Below, in pieces: positions 1 to 8,895 of a stretch of DNA of 64,000 nt. The stretch is taken from positions 1 to 64,000 of the forward strand of contig NZ_FQZS01000005.1 in assembly GCF_900142105.1 (NCBI RefSeq), written 5' to 3'. The notes beneath the pieces were generated by a model. That model had not been told where the DNA came from and made no database searches. It saw only the letters and a list, made by a program, of their open reading frames with translations. The first letter of the stretch is position 1; every line of letters starts with the position of its first letter. The DNA is from Lutispora thermophila DSM 19022. Its GTDB lineage: Bacteria; Bacillota; Clostridia; Lutisporales; Lutisporaceae. A program made the translations under genes and the position numbers.

Positions 1-193
1 ACCCATATAATATCATCTATCAGGGATTTTATATCCTTATTGATTGGTATAATATTCCTGATAGTAAAATCGAATTAACTAGCACAAGAGGTTAAGTTAT
101 AGAATTGATAATCGGCTTTGCATTGAATCTTGAATATTTGATGATTAAACTCAGTATGAATGTGAAAAAATCTTCCTTTTATTAAAGCATTTC
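1..193. other. Window edge, no gene seen
   Basis: AT-rich sequence downstream of the minus-strand LysR gene. I see no ORF with a ribosome site and no clear terminator here. Confidence 0.5.
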
Positions 194-1102
194 TTATATA
201 TTTTTAATTGCATCTTTATTTGACCTTATATACATGCAAAAATCCAAAAAACTTGTCAATGCATGACTATGAGTTATGCAATTATTCCATAAAATGCTGA
301 TAGTCCTGTTTACTGTTCTATCTTCAAAAGGAATAGCAGTTACCTTATAGTTGTCGAGAGCCGGTATTTTTGGCATAATGGCTATTCCAAGCTGTGCTCC
401 TACAAAGGAAGCCATAGAGTTACATTCATCAACTTCAAAAAATACATTTGGGATTATATTGTACTTCTTAAATAAGGAATTAGTCTGCAAATAAAGATCT
501 GTTCCTTTTTTTATCATAATGAACTTCTCGTTTTTGAAATCGCCTATTGTAACAGAGGTGCGGTTTGCTAAAGGATGGTCATTGTAAACAACAAGGTAAA
601 GCTCCTGTTCAAATAGAGGAATGGATTCAATACATTCGTTATTTACTTCAGAAGCGGGAGCAATGACAACATCAAGAGAACCTTCTATAAGCCTCTTTAT
701 AAGCAAATCTGTCATATTAACCTGAAAACTGAAACTAATATTACGGTTACCTCTATACATGTAGAACTCATCGATTAATTTAGGAATTGCATCAAAGCTG
801 ACAGTATAGATGTATCCCAAATTTATATTACCACCAGAAGGATTAAACATTTTGCTAATCTGTGCTTCGCCTTGAATAAGAATGTTAAGGGCACTCTCTG
901 CATATGGAAGAAAAGCTTCACCGTATTCTGTCAATGAAACCTTCAATCCTTCTTTTTTAAACAATGGTACTCCTAATCTCTTGCTTAGTTGTGTTATGGC
1001 ATAACTAAGGCTAGGTTGAGATATATTCAAATTCTCAGCTGCTTTAGTGAAATGAAGTGTATGGGCAATTTCAACAAAATACCGTAGTTGCTGTAGTGTC
1101 AT
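194..1102 (-). CDS. LysR-family transcriptional regulator
   Basis: A 302-residue LysR-type regulator. The N-terminal winged helix-turn-helix covers about residues 1-60 and contains FTKAAENLNISQPSLSYAI. Residues of about 90-295 form the periplasmic-binding-protein-like inducer domain. Length is normal for the family. The ATG is preceded by a GGAGATGAT ribosome site. It is divergent from the catabolic operon beginning at 1407, the usual arrangement for a LysR activator and its target. A perfect ATAGA-N5-TCTAT palindrome, a T-N11-A type LysR site, lies about 45 bp upstream of its start, so it probably autoregulates and controls the operon. The inducer is unknown and is presumably the substrate taken up by the TRAP system or an intermediate of the pathway. 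Confidence 0.93.
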   Translation of the reverse strand: MTLQQLRYFVEIAHTLHFTKAAENLNISQPSLSYAITQLSKRLGVPLFKKEGLKVSLTEYGEAFLPYAESALNILIQGEAQISKMFNPSGGNINLGYIYTVSFDAIPKLIDEFYMYRGNRNISFSFQVNMTDLLIKRLIEGSLDVVIAPASEVNNECIESIPLFEQELYLVVYNDHPLANRTSVTIGDFKNEKFIMIKKGTDLYLQTNSLFKKYNIIPNVFFEVDECNSMASFVGAQLGIAIMPKIPALDNYKVTAIPFEDRTVNRTISILWNNCITHSHALTSFLDFCMYIRSNKDAIKNI

Positions 1103-1406
1103 AATATCATCTCCTATGGAGTTTAAATATAATACCAGAACAAATTATAGAGAGCTTCTATTAGATTATACAAAATGATTATTAGACAGTCAAGAAATTA
1201 GAATATATAATTAATATGCAGCAAATAATAGGTATATAGAGCTAAGTTAGTTATTACCTATAACTTGTAATTGCTGTATATAAAAGTATAAAAATGTTCT
1301 ATATTTAAGCACCTTTCAGAAGTTCATGTCCAGATTTCTTGTCTGTATATGAAATCATAGAAAAAATTTATAAATTACACACATTATGATTGGAGGAAGG
1401 GTATGT
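1103..1406. promoter_or_regulatory. Divergent regulatory region between LysR gene and catabolic operon
   Basis: This 304-bp AT-rich region separates the divergent LysR gene and the operon. It holds one copy of the 47-bp operator repeat near the LysR end. I could not assign a convincing sigma-A promoter with both hexamers, which fits an activator-dependent promoter. Confidence 0.6.
1147..1193. promoter_or_regulatory. LysR-type operator, copy 1
   Basis: Positions 1147-1161 form ATAGA-GAGCT-TCTAT, a perfect 5-bp inverted repeat with a 5-bp centre, fitting the LysR T-N11-A pattern. The surrounding 47 bp recur at 2677-2723 with 39 of 47 identical positions and no gaps. Binding by the adjacent LysR protein is inferred. 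Confidence 0.65.
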
Positions 1407-2582
1407 ATGAAAACAATTAACGTCGCATTAATAGGTTCAGGTTATGGAGGATTTCTACATGCAAATGGCTACAGCAAGGTTTGTAAGGTACCTGTGAAGA
1501 TTAAAACTGTAGTAGATGCCTATGATTTAGAAAAGGCAGAGAAGTTTGCCAAGACTTATGGCATCGAAAATGTAACAATGAATATCGAGGATGCACTCAA
1601 TGATCCAGAAATAGATATCATTGATATTGTTACACCTCCAATATCTCATGTTGACATTACAATTAAAGCTCTTAAAGCTGGAAAGCATGTTATCTGTGAA
1701 AAACCACTGACTGGCTATTTCGGAGAAGAAGACGATGAAAAGCCTATAGGAAAAAAAGTTCCTAAAGCTAAGATGTATAAAAAGGTTGTTGAACAGATTG
1801 AAGAGCTGAAGAAGGTAGTGGAAGCCAGCGATAAGTTGTTCATGTATGCAGAAAACTTTGTATATTGTCCTTCAATTATAAAGTCTGCAGAAATCATCAG
1901 AAGCAAGAAAAGCAAGATTCTTTTCATGAAGGGTGAAGAAAGCTTAAGAGGTTCTTCATCACCAGTTGCAGGTTATTGGGATAAAACCGGTGGAGGTTCC
2001 CTCATAAGGATTGGATGCCATCCCCTTACAGGAATATTGTGGTTGAAGCAAGTTGAAGCTGCTGCAAGAAATGAAGAGATTCGTGTAGTGAGCGTAACAG
2101 CTGATATGGGCAATACAACTACTCATCTTAATGAATATGAAAAAAGACATTTAACAATCAAGCCATATGATGTTGAAGAATTTGCAAATGTGACATTGAC
2201 ATTCTCTGACAACACAAAGGCTGTTATCATGGCCAGCGATAATGTATTGGGAGGCACCAAGAATTACATAGAAATCTATGCAAATGACGGTGCTTTGATG
2301 AATAACATAACTCCTGCAAATAATCTGCAAGCTTACTTCCTGGATCAAGAAGGCATTGAAAATGTACAGTTCTCAGAAATGCTGCCTGAGAAAACCGGCT
2401 GGAATAACCTGTTCGTATGTGATGAAATACTACGAGGTTATGTATATGAAATGCAAGACTTTGTTGAATGTGTTGCATATGGCAGAAAGCCCGTATCCGA
2501 CTTCAATCTTGCCTATGAAGCTATAAAGACTATTTATGCTGCATATCAATCTGCAGAAGAAGGAAGAAAGATTGAACTATAA
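1407..2582 (+). CDS. Gfo/Idh/MocA-family NAD(P)-dependent dehydrogenase
   Basis: A 391-residue oxidoreductase of the Gfo/Idh/MocA superfamily, whose members oxidise or reduce a hydroxyl of sugars, inositols or other polyols. The N-terminal Rossmann fold has the dinucleotide loop IGSGYGG at about residues 10-16. The family EKP motif is near residue 100, in AGKHVICEKPL. A substrate-site helix GGGSLIRIGCHPLTG supplies the usual histidine. An earlier in-frame ATG at 1386 exists, but the GGAGGAAGG ribosome site sits just upstream of ATG 1407, so I use that. First gene of the operon, under the divergent LysR region. By analogy with IolG it may perform the first oxidation of the imported compound. 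The substrate is not known. Confidence 0.85.
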   Translation: MKTINVALIGSGYGGFLHANGYSKVCKVPVKIKTVVDAYDLEKAEKFAKTYGIENVTMNIEDALNDPEIDIIDIVTPPISHVDITIKALKAGKHVICEKPLTGYFGEEDDEKPIGKKVPKAKMYKKVVEQIEELKKVVEASDKLFMYAENFVYCPSIIKSAEIIRSKKSKILFMKGEESLRGSSSPVAGYWDKTGGGSLIRIGCHPLTGILWLKQVEAAARNEEIRVVSVTADMGNTTTHLNEYEKRHLTIKPYDVEEFANVTLTFSDNTKAVIMASDNVLGGTKNYIEIYANDGALMNNITPANNLQAYFLDQEGIENVQFSEMLPEKTGWNNLFVCDEILRGYVYEMQDFVECVAYGRKPVSDFNLAYEAIKTIYAAYQSAEEGRKIEL

Positions 2583-2676
2583 AATGCCTTGTTATGAAGC
2601 AAGAAATTGCAAGCAAAACTAGAAGCGCTTGAGATGCTTAAGACTTCACTTTTTTAATAAAAGTCAGAATAAGTCC

Positions 2677-2723
2677 ATAGAGAACTTCTATCAAGTTATA
2701 CAAAACCCGTATTAGACAGTCAA
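2677..2723. promoter_or_regulatory. LysR-type operator, copy 2 (internal to operon)
   Basis: Second copy of the 47-bp element, with the perfect palindrome ATAGA-GAACT-TCTAT at 2677-2691. It lies in the gap between the first and second genes, about 100 bp upstream of the lyase start, so a second LysR-controlled promoter inside the operon is likely. Confidence 0.65.
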
Positions 2724-2791
2724 AAAAAAGTGATTTAGAATAATAATGACATAAAAAAATGCCAATATTATTCACAAAGGGGGGAAGAAAT

Positions 2792-3706
2792 ATGAATCTT
2801 CCATCAAAGATAACTATTTGTGAAGTCGGCCTTAGAGATGGTCTGCAAAATGAGGCTAAGATATTGCAAACCTCAGAAAAGCTGGAGATAGCGAAAGACC
2901 TGATAGATGCCGGTTTCAAGGTAATAGAACTAGGTTCTTTCATGAGTCCAAAGGCAGTACCTCAAATGGCAGACACCGATGAGCTTTACAAGCAATTGAA
3001 CCAAGTTGATGAAGTAGAGCTTAGAGCACTGATTGCCAATAAAAAGGGTGTAGAAAGAGCCATAAACTGCGGTTGCCGCAAGGTTAAGATTAATGTTTCA
3101 GCAAGTCGAGGACATAACCTGGCTAATTTGAACATGACGCCTGAAGAAAGTGTTGCTGGTTTTAAGGAGATTGTTGATATGGCAGCAGAACATGGCATTG
3201 AGGTATCTGGATCAATATCCATGCCCTTTGGTTCTCCATGGGAAGGCAAGATACCGCTAGAAGATGTCCAGAGTATAGTTGAAGCATACTTGAATGTGGG
3301 AGTAAGCGAAATATCCCTGTCAGATGCTTCTGGAATGGCTGTACCAAATCAAGTTTATGAAATGTGCAGTAAAATGAAAGAACGATATCCACAGGTTAAA
3401 TGGTGGCTTCACTTCCATAATACAAGAGGAATGGCCATGGCTAATATAATAGCTGCAATGCAGGCAGGTATGACTCAATTTGATTCCTCCTTCTGCGGCT
3501 TGGGTGGCTGTCCTTTTGTGCCAGGAGCTGCAGGAAATGTTTCATCCGAGGATGTGGTACACATGATGGATGAAATGGGAATAGAAACGGGCATCGACAT
3601 TGTTAAATTAATTGAACTGTCAAAAAAGGTACGGCAAATGGTAGGCCACGATACTGATTCCTATATACTAAAGGCAGGCCGTTCCAAAGATTTGATTAAA
3701 AAGTAA
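2792..3706 (+). CDS. HMG-CoA-lyase-like enzyme (DRE-TIM metallolyase)
   Basis: A 304-residue member of the HMG-CoA lyase branch of the DRE-TIM metallolyases, which split 3-hydroxyacyl-CoA compounds to acetyl-CoA plus an oxo product. The catalytic start EVGLRDGLQNE carries Arg15-Asp16. ELGSFMSPKAVPQMAD follows. The C-terminal loop GGCPFVPGAAGN contains the family cysteine, Cys240. Length matches bacterial HMG-CoA lyases. The start is the ATG after AGGGGGGAAG rather than the earlier ATG at 2759. It follows an internal LysR-type operator and precedes an acylating aldehyde dehydrogenase, so a CoA thioester is probably generated and cleaved in this pathway. No leucine-degradation genes are nearby, so the true substrate may not be HMG-CoA. 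Confidence 0.85.
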   Translation: MNLPSKITICEVGLRDGLQNEAKILQTSEKLEIAKDLIDAGFKVIELGSFMSPKAVPQMADTDELYKQLNQVDEVELRALIANKKGVERAINCGCRKVKINVSASRGHNLANLNMTPEESVAGFKEIVDMAAEHGIEVSGSISMPFGSPWEGKIPLEDVQSIVEAYLNVGVSEISLSDASGMAVPNQVYEMCSKMKERYPQVKWWLHFHNTRGMAMANIIAAMQAGMTQFDSSFCGLGGCPFVPGAAGNVSSEDVVHMMDEMGIETGIDIVKLIELSKKVRQMVGHDTDSYILKAGRSKDLIKK

Positions 3707-3755
3707 AGATGAGACACAAAATAAAGGGAGTAGCATTTGATTAGGAGGTATTATT

Positions 3756-5225
3756 ATGAGCAGAATGAATTCAATGGATGAAGCTTATGCAAAACTAACT
3801 CAAGACCAGATAGACGAAATAGAGGAAAAATTTGCGAGAGCTGATGCAGCGCAAAAGATATTTGAAAAATGGAGTCAGGAGGAAATTGACCGCACTATCA
3901 GAGCTATAGCATGGAAGGTAGCAAATACTCAGACCTTTAGAGAATTGGTTAGGATGAGTATAGAAGAGAGTGGAATGGGTGATCCTGTAACTCGTGAGAA
4001 CAAGAAATATAAAATCAGAGGTGTATTGAGAGATGCACTTCGTCAGAAGAGTGTAGGAATTATCGAAGAAATTCCTGAAAAAGGAATTGTTAAATACGCA
4101 AAACCTGTAGGAGTTATTTCCTGCGTTATCCCAGCTACTAATCCTGATTTGACACCTGCAGGTAATGCTATATACGCACTTAAAGCCAGAAACGCTATAA
4201 TTTTCTCACCACATCCAAGAGCAGTTAAAACTGGCGGACGTACAGTTGAGCTTATGCGTGAAGGCTTAAGACAAGTAGGTGCACCTGAAGATCTAATCCA
4301 GATCATAGGAACAGGAAAAGCAAAGATAAACAGAGCTATGTCTGAGGCTTTAAATACAAAATGCGACTTGGTAATTGCTACCGGAGGACAAGGTGTTGTT
4401 AGAAGAGCATACTATTCAGGTACTCCTGCTTATGGTGTAGGCGCAGGTAATGCAACAATGATATGGGATGAAACAGCTAAGCAAGACCTCCACAAAGCTG
4501 CATACAACACTATGCTGTCCAAGACATCTGACTTCGGGTCTGGATGTTCTGCTGATGGTAATATCATCATTCATGAGAGCATATATGAAGATGCAATTAA
4601 AGAATTGGTTGCAGTGGGTGGTTATCTGCTAAGCGAAGAAGAGCAAGAAGCCATCAAAAAGATCATGTGGGATGAAGAATGCCATCGTAAGCCTGATTCA
4701 GTAGCACAATCACCACAGAAAATGGCTCAATTAGCTGGATTCTCAATACCTGAGGATCGCAAGTTCCTTATAGCTAGAGGAACAGGCTCTTATACAACTA
4801 GCTATGAAGATGTATGGTGCAGAGAAAAATTAACAACTTTATTGGCTGTACACAAATATGAAGGCGAATTCCAGAATGCCATAAACATAGTTAAAGCTAT
4901 ACACGAAGTAGGCGGTAAAGGCCATAGCGTAGGTATATTCTCCTTTGATGATGATCATATTCACAGATTGGCCCTTGAAGCTTGCGTAGGTCGTATCATG
5001 GTTAGACAACCACAATCAAAGTCCAATGCAGGATCTTTTACTAACGGAATGCCTATGACTTCAAGTATTGGATGCGGAACATGGGGAGGCAATGCTACAT
5101 CTGAAAATGTTAATCTACGCCACTACATGAACGTTACATGGGTATCTAGAGAAATTCCTGAAGATAGACCAAGCGATGAAGAACTATTCGGTGAATTCTA
5201 CGAACCAGAGAAAGAACAAGTATAA
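3756..5225 (+). CDS. CoA-acylating aldehyde dehydrogenase (EutE/SauS-like)
   Basis: A 489-residue aldehyde dehydrogenase of the CoA-acylating type (AdhE N-terminal domain, EutE, sulfoacetaldehyde dehydrogenase SauS). Such enzymes convert an aldehyde plus CoA and NAD(P)+ to acyl-CoA. The nucleophile is probably Cys264 in SDFGSGCSADG. PVGVISCVIPATNP and VIATGGQGVV are typical of the NAD-binding part. A clear GGAGG site lies upstream of the ATG. Neighbours are the lyase before it and the ThDP enzyme directly after it (19 bp to the TTG start). In this context it may act on the aldehyde released by ring or C-C cleavage, as methylmalonate-semialdehyde dehydrogenase does in inositol catabolism. A sulfoacetaldehyde substrate is an alternative I cannot exclude. 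Confidence 0.85.
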   Translation: MSRMNSMDEAYAKLTQDQIDEIEEKFARADAAQKIFEKWSQEEIDRTIRAIAWKVANTQTFRELVRMSIEESGMGDPVTRENKKYKIRGVLRDALRQKSVGIIEEIPEKGIVKYAKPVGVISCVIPATNPDLTPAGNAIYALKARNAIIFSPHPRAVKTGGRTVELMREGLRQVGAPEDLIQIIGTGKAKINRAMSEALNTKCDLVIATGGQGVVRRAYYSGTPAYGVGAGNATMIWDETAKQDLHKAAYNTMLSKTSDFGSGCSADGNIIIHESIYEDAIKELVAVGGYLLSEEEQEAIKKIMWDEECHRKPDSVAQSPQKMAQLAGFSIPEDRKFLIARGTGSYTTSYEDVWCREKLTTLLAVHKYEGEFQNAINIVKAIHEVGGKGHSVGIFSFDDDHIHRLALEACVGRIMVRQPQSKSNAGSFTNGMPMTSSIGCGTWGGNATSENVNLRHYMNVTWVSREIPEDRPSDEELFGEFYEPEKEQV

Positions 5226-5243
5226 TTGAGAGGAGGCTATTTC

Positions 5244-7064
5244 TTGAAAAAACTTGTAGCTGATTTGATGGTAAATTATTTGGAACGCCGTGAGGTCGAA
5301 TATGTATTCGGCCTCTGCGGTCACACTGTAATAGGTTTTCTGGATGCACTATCCAGAAGCAAAAGTGTAAAGTATATATCCTTTAGAAACGAACAGATTG
5401 CAACTATTGCAGCTGACGGATATGCCAGAGTAAAGAAAAAAGCAGGAGTAGTTTTATGCCATGTAGAACCTGGCATAATGAATACTGTGACAGGGGTAGC
5501 TAATGCAGCAGCTGATTCCATACCTATGGTAGTAATAGCAGGGGATGTACCAAGATATTACTATGGTAAACATCCACATCAGGAAATAAATATGCATACT
5601 GACGCTTCTCAGTATGAAGTTTTGAAACCTATAGTAAAGAGAGCTTGGAGGGTAGATGATCCAGAGGCAATGCCAGAAATATTGGACAAAGCTTTCCGCC
5701 TTGCTGAAAGCGGAAGACCTGGACCGGTTCTCGTATCTGTGCCAATGGATGTATTCTCCGAAAAAATAGATGAAGAACTATTCGCAAGAACTTATCTTGA
5801 CAGTCATAAGACAATTAAGCCTGGATTGGCACCATCTGCCGCACAAGCAATAGCTAAAAAATTGGTAGAAGCTAAGAATCCAGTTATTCATGCAGGTGGG
5901 GGAGTACTAGCAGCAGGAGCCTCCAAAGAGCTTCAGGATTTAGTAGAATTCCTTGATATACCAGTATCCAGGACATTGATGGGACAGGGTTGTTTATCTG
6001 ATACTCATCCTTTGATGCTTGGACAGACAGGATTCTGGGGTCTTGAATTCACTCACAGGTTTACTGCCAATGCAGATGTACTTCTAGGTCTTGGAACCAG
6101 ATTTGCAGAAGCTGACAGTTCAAGTTGGTATCCGGGAGTAACCTTTGACATGAGTAAGACAGAATTCATTCAAATTGATATAGATCCAGCAGAAATCGGA
6201 CGCAACTATCCAGTAAGCATCGGTGCTGTAGCTGACTTAAAAGAGGCATTAGCACAGATACTGGAGGAAGTTAAGAAAATATGTCCTGAAGGAATAAAGA
6301 GACCAGAGCTCAGGGAAATGATAAAGAAAAATCGCGAGCAATTCAAAGAATCCAACAGAGCCATAGCCGAGGATGGGCGCTTCCCAATGACTCCTCAAAG
6401 AATATTGAAAGATGTTAAGGAGACTATTCCTGAGGATGCATTAATATTCACAGATGTAGGCTGGAATAAGAATGGTGTGGCTCAACAGTTTGACATCACT
6501 GTGCCAGGAAGCATTCATCACAGTTCAGGATTTGCGACTATGGGCTTCGGAGCATCAGCCCTTTTGGGAGGCAAGCTTGCTGCGCCTGATAAGGTTGTAC
6601 TCACACTTGTTGGAGACGGCGGATTCGGAATCAATCCAAGCCCACTGGCAACAGCAGTAGAGCAGGGAATACCAGTAATTTGGATTGTAATGAACAACTC
6701 TGCATTTGGTACAATTGCCGGCTTGGAATATTCAAATTACCAGACTAAGTTTGGAACGGTGTTTACAACACCTGATGGTGAAAAGTATTCTCCAAACTGG
6801 GCAGAGGTTGCAAAGGGATACGGAGTTGATGCAATTCGCATAGAATCAGCCGATGAATTCAAACCAGCACTAGAAAAAGCATTGGCAAGCAAAAAGCCCT
6901 TCCTGTTGGATGTTCCAATGGAAAACATTGCAGTGCCAACACCTGGTTGCTGGAATATAAATGATATCTACACACCAAAAGCAAATGTAGTGAACGGTAA
7001 AGTGAGGAAAAATGAAAAGGGTGAATATGAAGCGCCTAATCATTCAGCTTCACATAAAAATTAA
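5244..7064 (+). CDS. Thiamine diphosphate-dependent enzyme of the acetolactate synthase/IolD superfamily
   Basis: A 606-residue ThDP enzyme with three-domain acetolactate-synthase architecture. The N-terminal pyrimidine-binding domain has the catalytic glutamate at about residue 50 in ISFRNEQIATIAADGYAR. The central domain is about 190-340. The C-terminal diphosphate domain has GDG at 457-459 and NN at 484-485. The opening VFGLCGHTVIGFLDAL differs from standard acetolactate synthase and from IolD. The TTG at 5244 is chosen because GAGGAGG sits 8 bp upstream. The superfamily includes synthases, decarboxylases, sulfoacetaldehyde acetyltransferase and the cyclohexane-dione hydrolase IolD. Beside a Gfo/Idh dehydrogenase and an IolE-like barrel, a ring-opening hydrolase or C-C lyase role is inferred. 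Not a biosynthetic IlvB: no small subunit and no ilv genes. Confidence 0.82.
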   Translation: MKKLVADLMVNYLERREVEYVFGLCGHTVIGFLDALSRSKSVKYISFRNEQIATIAADGYARVKKKAGVVLCHVEPGIMNTVTGVANAAADSIPMVVIAGDVPRYYYGKHPHQEINMHTDASQYEVLKPIVKRAWRVDDPEAMPEILDKAFRLAESGRPGPVLVSVPMDVFSEKIDEELFARTYLDSHKTIKPGLAPSAAQAIAKKLVEAKNPVIHAGGGVLAAGASKELQDLVEFLDIPVSRTLMGQGCLSDTHPLMLGQTGFWGLEFTHRFTANADVLLGLGTRFAEADSSSWYPGVTFDMSKTEFIQIDIDPAEIGRNYPVSIGAVADLKEALAQILEEVKKICPEGIKRPELREMIKKNREQFKESNRAIAEDGRFPMTPQRILKDVKETIPEDALIFTDVGWNKNGVAQQFDITVPGSIHHSSGFATMGFGASALLGGKLAAPDKVVLTLVGDGGFGINPSPLATAVEQGIPVIWIVMNNSAFGTIAGLEYSNYQTKFGTVFTTPDGEKYSPNWAEVAKGYGVDAIRIESADEFKPALEKALASKKPFLLDVPMENIAVPTPGCWNINDIYTPKANVVNGKVRKNEKGEYEAPNHSASHKN

Positions 7065-7085
7065 AGAGTTTGAAAGGAGATAACT

Positions 7086-7907
7086 ATGGCCAGAAAATTT
7101 TCCCTTGCTTATCTAACCATACCTGGAACTAACCCCGTTGATCAAATAAAAATAGCTGCGGAGGCGGGATATGACTTTGTCAGCCTCCGCCCCATTCCCA
7201 TGCATCTTCCTAACGAGCCCCTTTTCCAATTTGACCAGAATAAAGATTTATTCAATAACATAAAGAAGGCTTTGTCAGACAATAATATTAAACTGATGGA
7301 TATTGAGTTGGCAAGAGTTAGAGAGGATCTGAAGGTCGAGGATTTTGAATCAGCATTTGCTGCAGCGGCAGATTTGGGAGCTACAGATGTGCTCTCAAGC
7401 ATATGGACAAAGGATAAGAACTTCTACTATCGTGAATTTGAGAAAATATGTGATCTTGCTGACAAATATTCACTTAAAGTAAATCTTGAATTTGTTACTT
7501 TTGCAGGAGTTACAAACCTTGATGAAGCTTTAGATGTGCTTAATACAGTAAATAGACCTAATGCATATCTGATGGTGGATACACTTCATGCGCATAGATC
7601 AAGGGTATCTGCAGATGATCTAGCAAAGGTAGATCGTTCTAAGTTTGGATTTATCCACCTTTGTGATGGTCCTGGAGCGATTCCTGCATTGGATGATCCA
7701 AGCATGACAGGAGTTGCAAGAGAAGGAAGATTATATCCTGGAGAAGGCGAAATAGACTTAAAGGGTATGCTCCTTGCAATGCCACAAAACCCAATATCCA
7801 TTGAATTACCAAACTCCAAGGAAATGACTGCAAGAGGAGCGGCAGGTCATGCTGCACAATGCTTGGTAAAAGCCAAAAAGTACTTTGCAGAAAATGGCAT
7901 TGAATGA
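7086..7907 (+). CDS. Sugar phosphate isomerase/epimerase-like TIM barrel (IolE/IolI/dehydroshikimate dehydratase type)
   Basis: A 273-residue xylose-isomerase-like TIM barrel. Likely metal ligands are Glu135 (VNLEFVTFAG), Asp165 and His168 (MVDTLHAHR), His191 (FIHLCDGPG) and Glu240 (SIELPN). The phrase LYPGEGEID is typical of the inosose dehydratase, ketoinositol isomerase and 3-dehydroshikimate dehydratase group. AGGAGA precedes the ATG. It sits between the ThDP enzyme and a shikimate-dehydrogenase-like gene. A dehydratase or isomerase acting on a keto-cyclitol or keto-acid is the best inference. The neighbouring AroE-like protein makes a dehydroshikimate-type substrate worth considering. 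Confidence 0.8.
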   Translation: MARKFSLAYLTIPGTNPVDQIKIAAEAGYDFVSLRPIPMHLPNEPLFQFDQNKDLFNNIKKALSDNNIKLMDIELARVREDLKVEDFESAFAAAADLGATDVLSSIWTKDKNFYYREFEKICDLADKYSLKVNLEFVTFAGVTNLDEALDVLNTVNRPNAYLMVDTLHAHRSRVSADDLAKVDRSKFGFIHLCDGPGAIPALDDPSMTGVAREGRLYPGEGEIDLKGMLLAMPQNPISIELPNSKEMTARGAAGHAAQCLVKAKKYFAENGIE

Positions 7908-7967
7908 ATAAATTAATACTGACAATATATAAGAGATATAAGATATAATTACAAGGAGGAGACTAAT

Positions 7968-8846
7968 ATGCCCGTTAATATTAATACAAAGATGATTACT
8001 CTTCTGGGAAAACCTCTATCTCAATCCTATGCTGCAAGAATGCAGAATGCTGCATATAGAGCAGCTGGATTAAACATGCTGTATTTCTATACTGAAGTTG
8101 ATAATGAACATTTAGGTGATGTAATTAATGGTATTAAGCACATGAATTTTGCAGGTTTTGCTGTAACAAAGCCTAATAAGGTAGAAGTTATGAAATATGT
8201 TGATGAAGTGGATCCTCTATGCGAAAAAATGAATGCAAGCAATACTGTAGTAATAAAGGATGGAAAACTTATAGCATACAATACTGATGGCGTAGGTTTC
8301 TTCAGATCCTTGATAGAAGAAGCACCCGAACTAGATGTAAAGAATTCTGTGTTCTTATGCCTTGGAGCTGGTGGAGCTGCCAGAGCTATTTGCAGTGTAC
8401 TTGCATATAACGGAGCAAAGAAGATATACATTGCAAGCAGAACTATGTCAAAGGTTCAGGAGTTGGTAGATGACATCAATAATAACTTTGCACCTATAGC
8501 TGAAGCTGTAGATATGCAGAATGAAGAGAAATTTAAGGAAGTAGTAGCAGCTTCCGATGTTCTCATGAACAATACAGGACTTGGTATGCCTGTAAGCATA
8601 GATAAAACTCCTGTTCCTAAAGAATATCTCAGACCTGGACAGATATGCTTTGATGCAACTTACAATCCTGCCAAGACTAGATTTCTTGTAGAAGCAGAAG
8701 AAGTGGGCTGCAAGATAATAAATGGATTGGGAATGTCCTTATATCAAGGTGTAGCGCAAATTGAACTCTGGAGTGGCAAAGAGGCGCCTATAGAAGCGAT
8801 GCGTCAGGAACTCATGGATATTCTCGCAGGAAAAGAAGAGAAATAA
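7968..8846 (+). CDS. Shikimate/quinate dehydrogenase-like protein
   Basis: A 292-residue AroE-family protein. The catalytic pair is retained: Lys71 in FAVTKPNK and Asp107 in NTDGVGF. The NADP Rossmann loop is LGAGGAARAI. The N-terminal substrate segment reads LGKPLSQSYAARMQN, where AroE normally has a His-Ser-x-Ser-Pro-x-x-His-Asn pattern. The substrate pocket may therefore differ from that of true shikimate dehydrogenase. Length is typical and AAGGAGGAG precedes the ATG. Its place in a LysR-controlled TRAP-linked operon, away from other aro genes, argues for a catabolic role, oxidising or reducing a shikimate- or quinate-like carboxylated cyclitol. It could still be a moonlighting or duplicate AroE. 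Confidence 0.8.
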   Translation: MPVNINTKMITLLGKPLSQSYAARMQNAAYRAAGLNMLYFYTEVDNEHLGDVINGIKHMNFAGFAVTKPNKVEVMKYVDEVDPLCEKMNASNTVVIKDGKLIAYNTDGVGFFRSLIEEAPELDVKNSVFLCLGAGGAARAICSVLAYNGAKKIYIASRTMSKVQELVDDINNNFAPIAEAVDMQNEEKFKEVVAASDVLMNNTGLGMPVSIDKTPVPKEYLRPGQICFDATYNPAKTRFLVEAEEVGCKIINGLGMSLYQGVAQIELWSGKEAPIEAMRQELMDILAGKEEK

Positions 8847-8895
8847 CGGGCTAAAATGAGTTTAGTTTGCTCATAAAATTGGAAGGGGGAAAAAC

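Noticed and set aside
1715-2478. Several 60-85-codon ORFs on the strand opposite the first dehydrogenase
   Set aside because: They lie fully inside a well-supported gene, lack ribosome sites and have no recognisable domains.
5244-7064. Annotation as acetolactate synthase IlvB
   Set aside because: No IlvN subunit and no ilv neighbours. Operon context is catabolic and the N-terminal motif differs.
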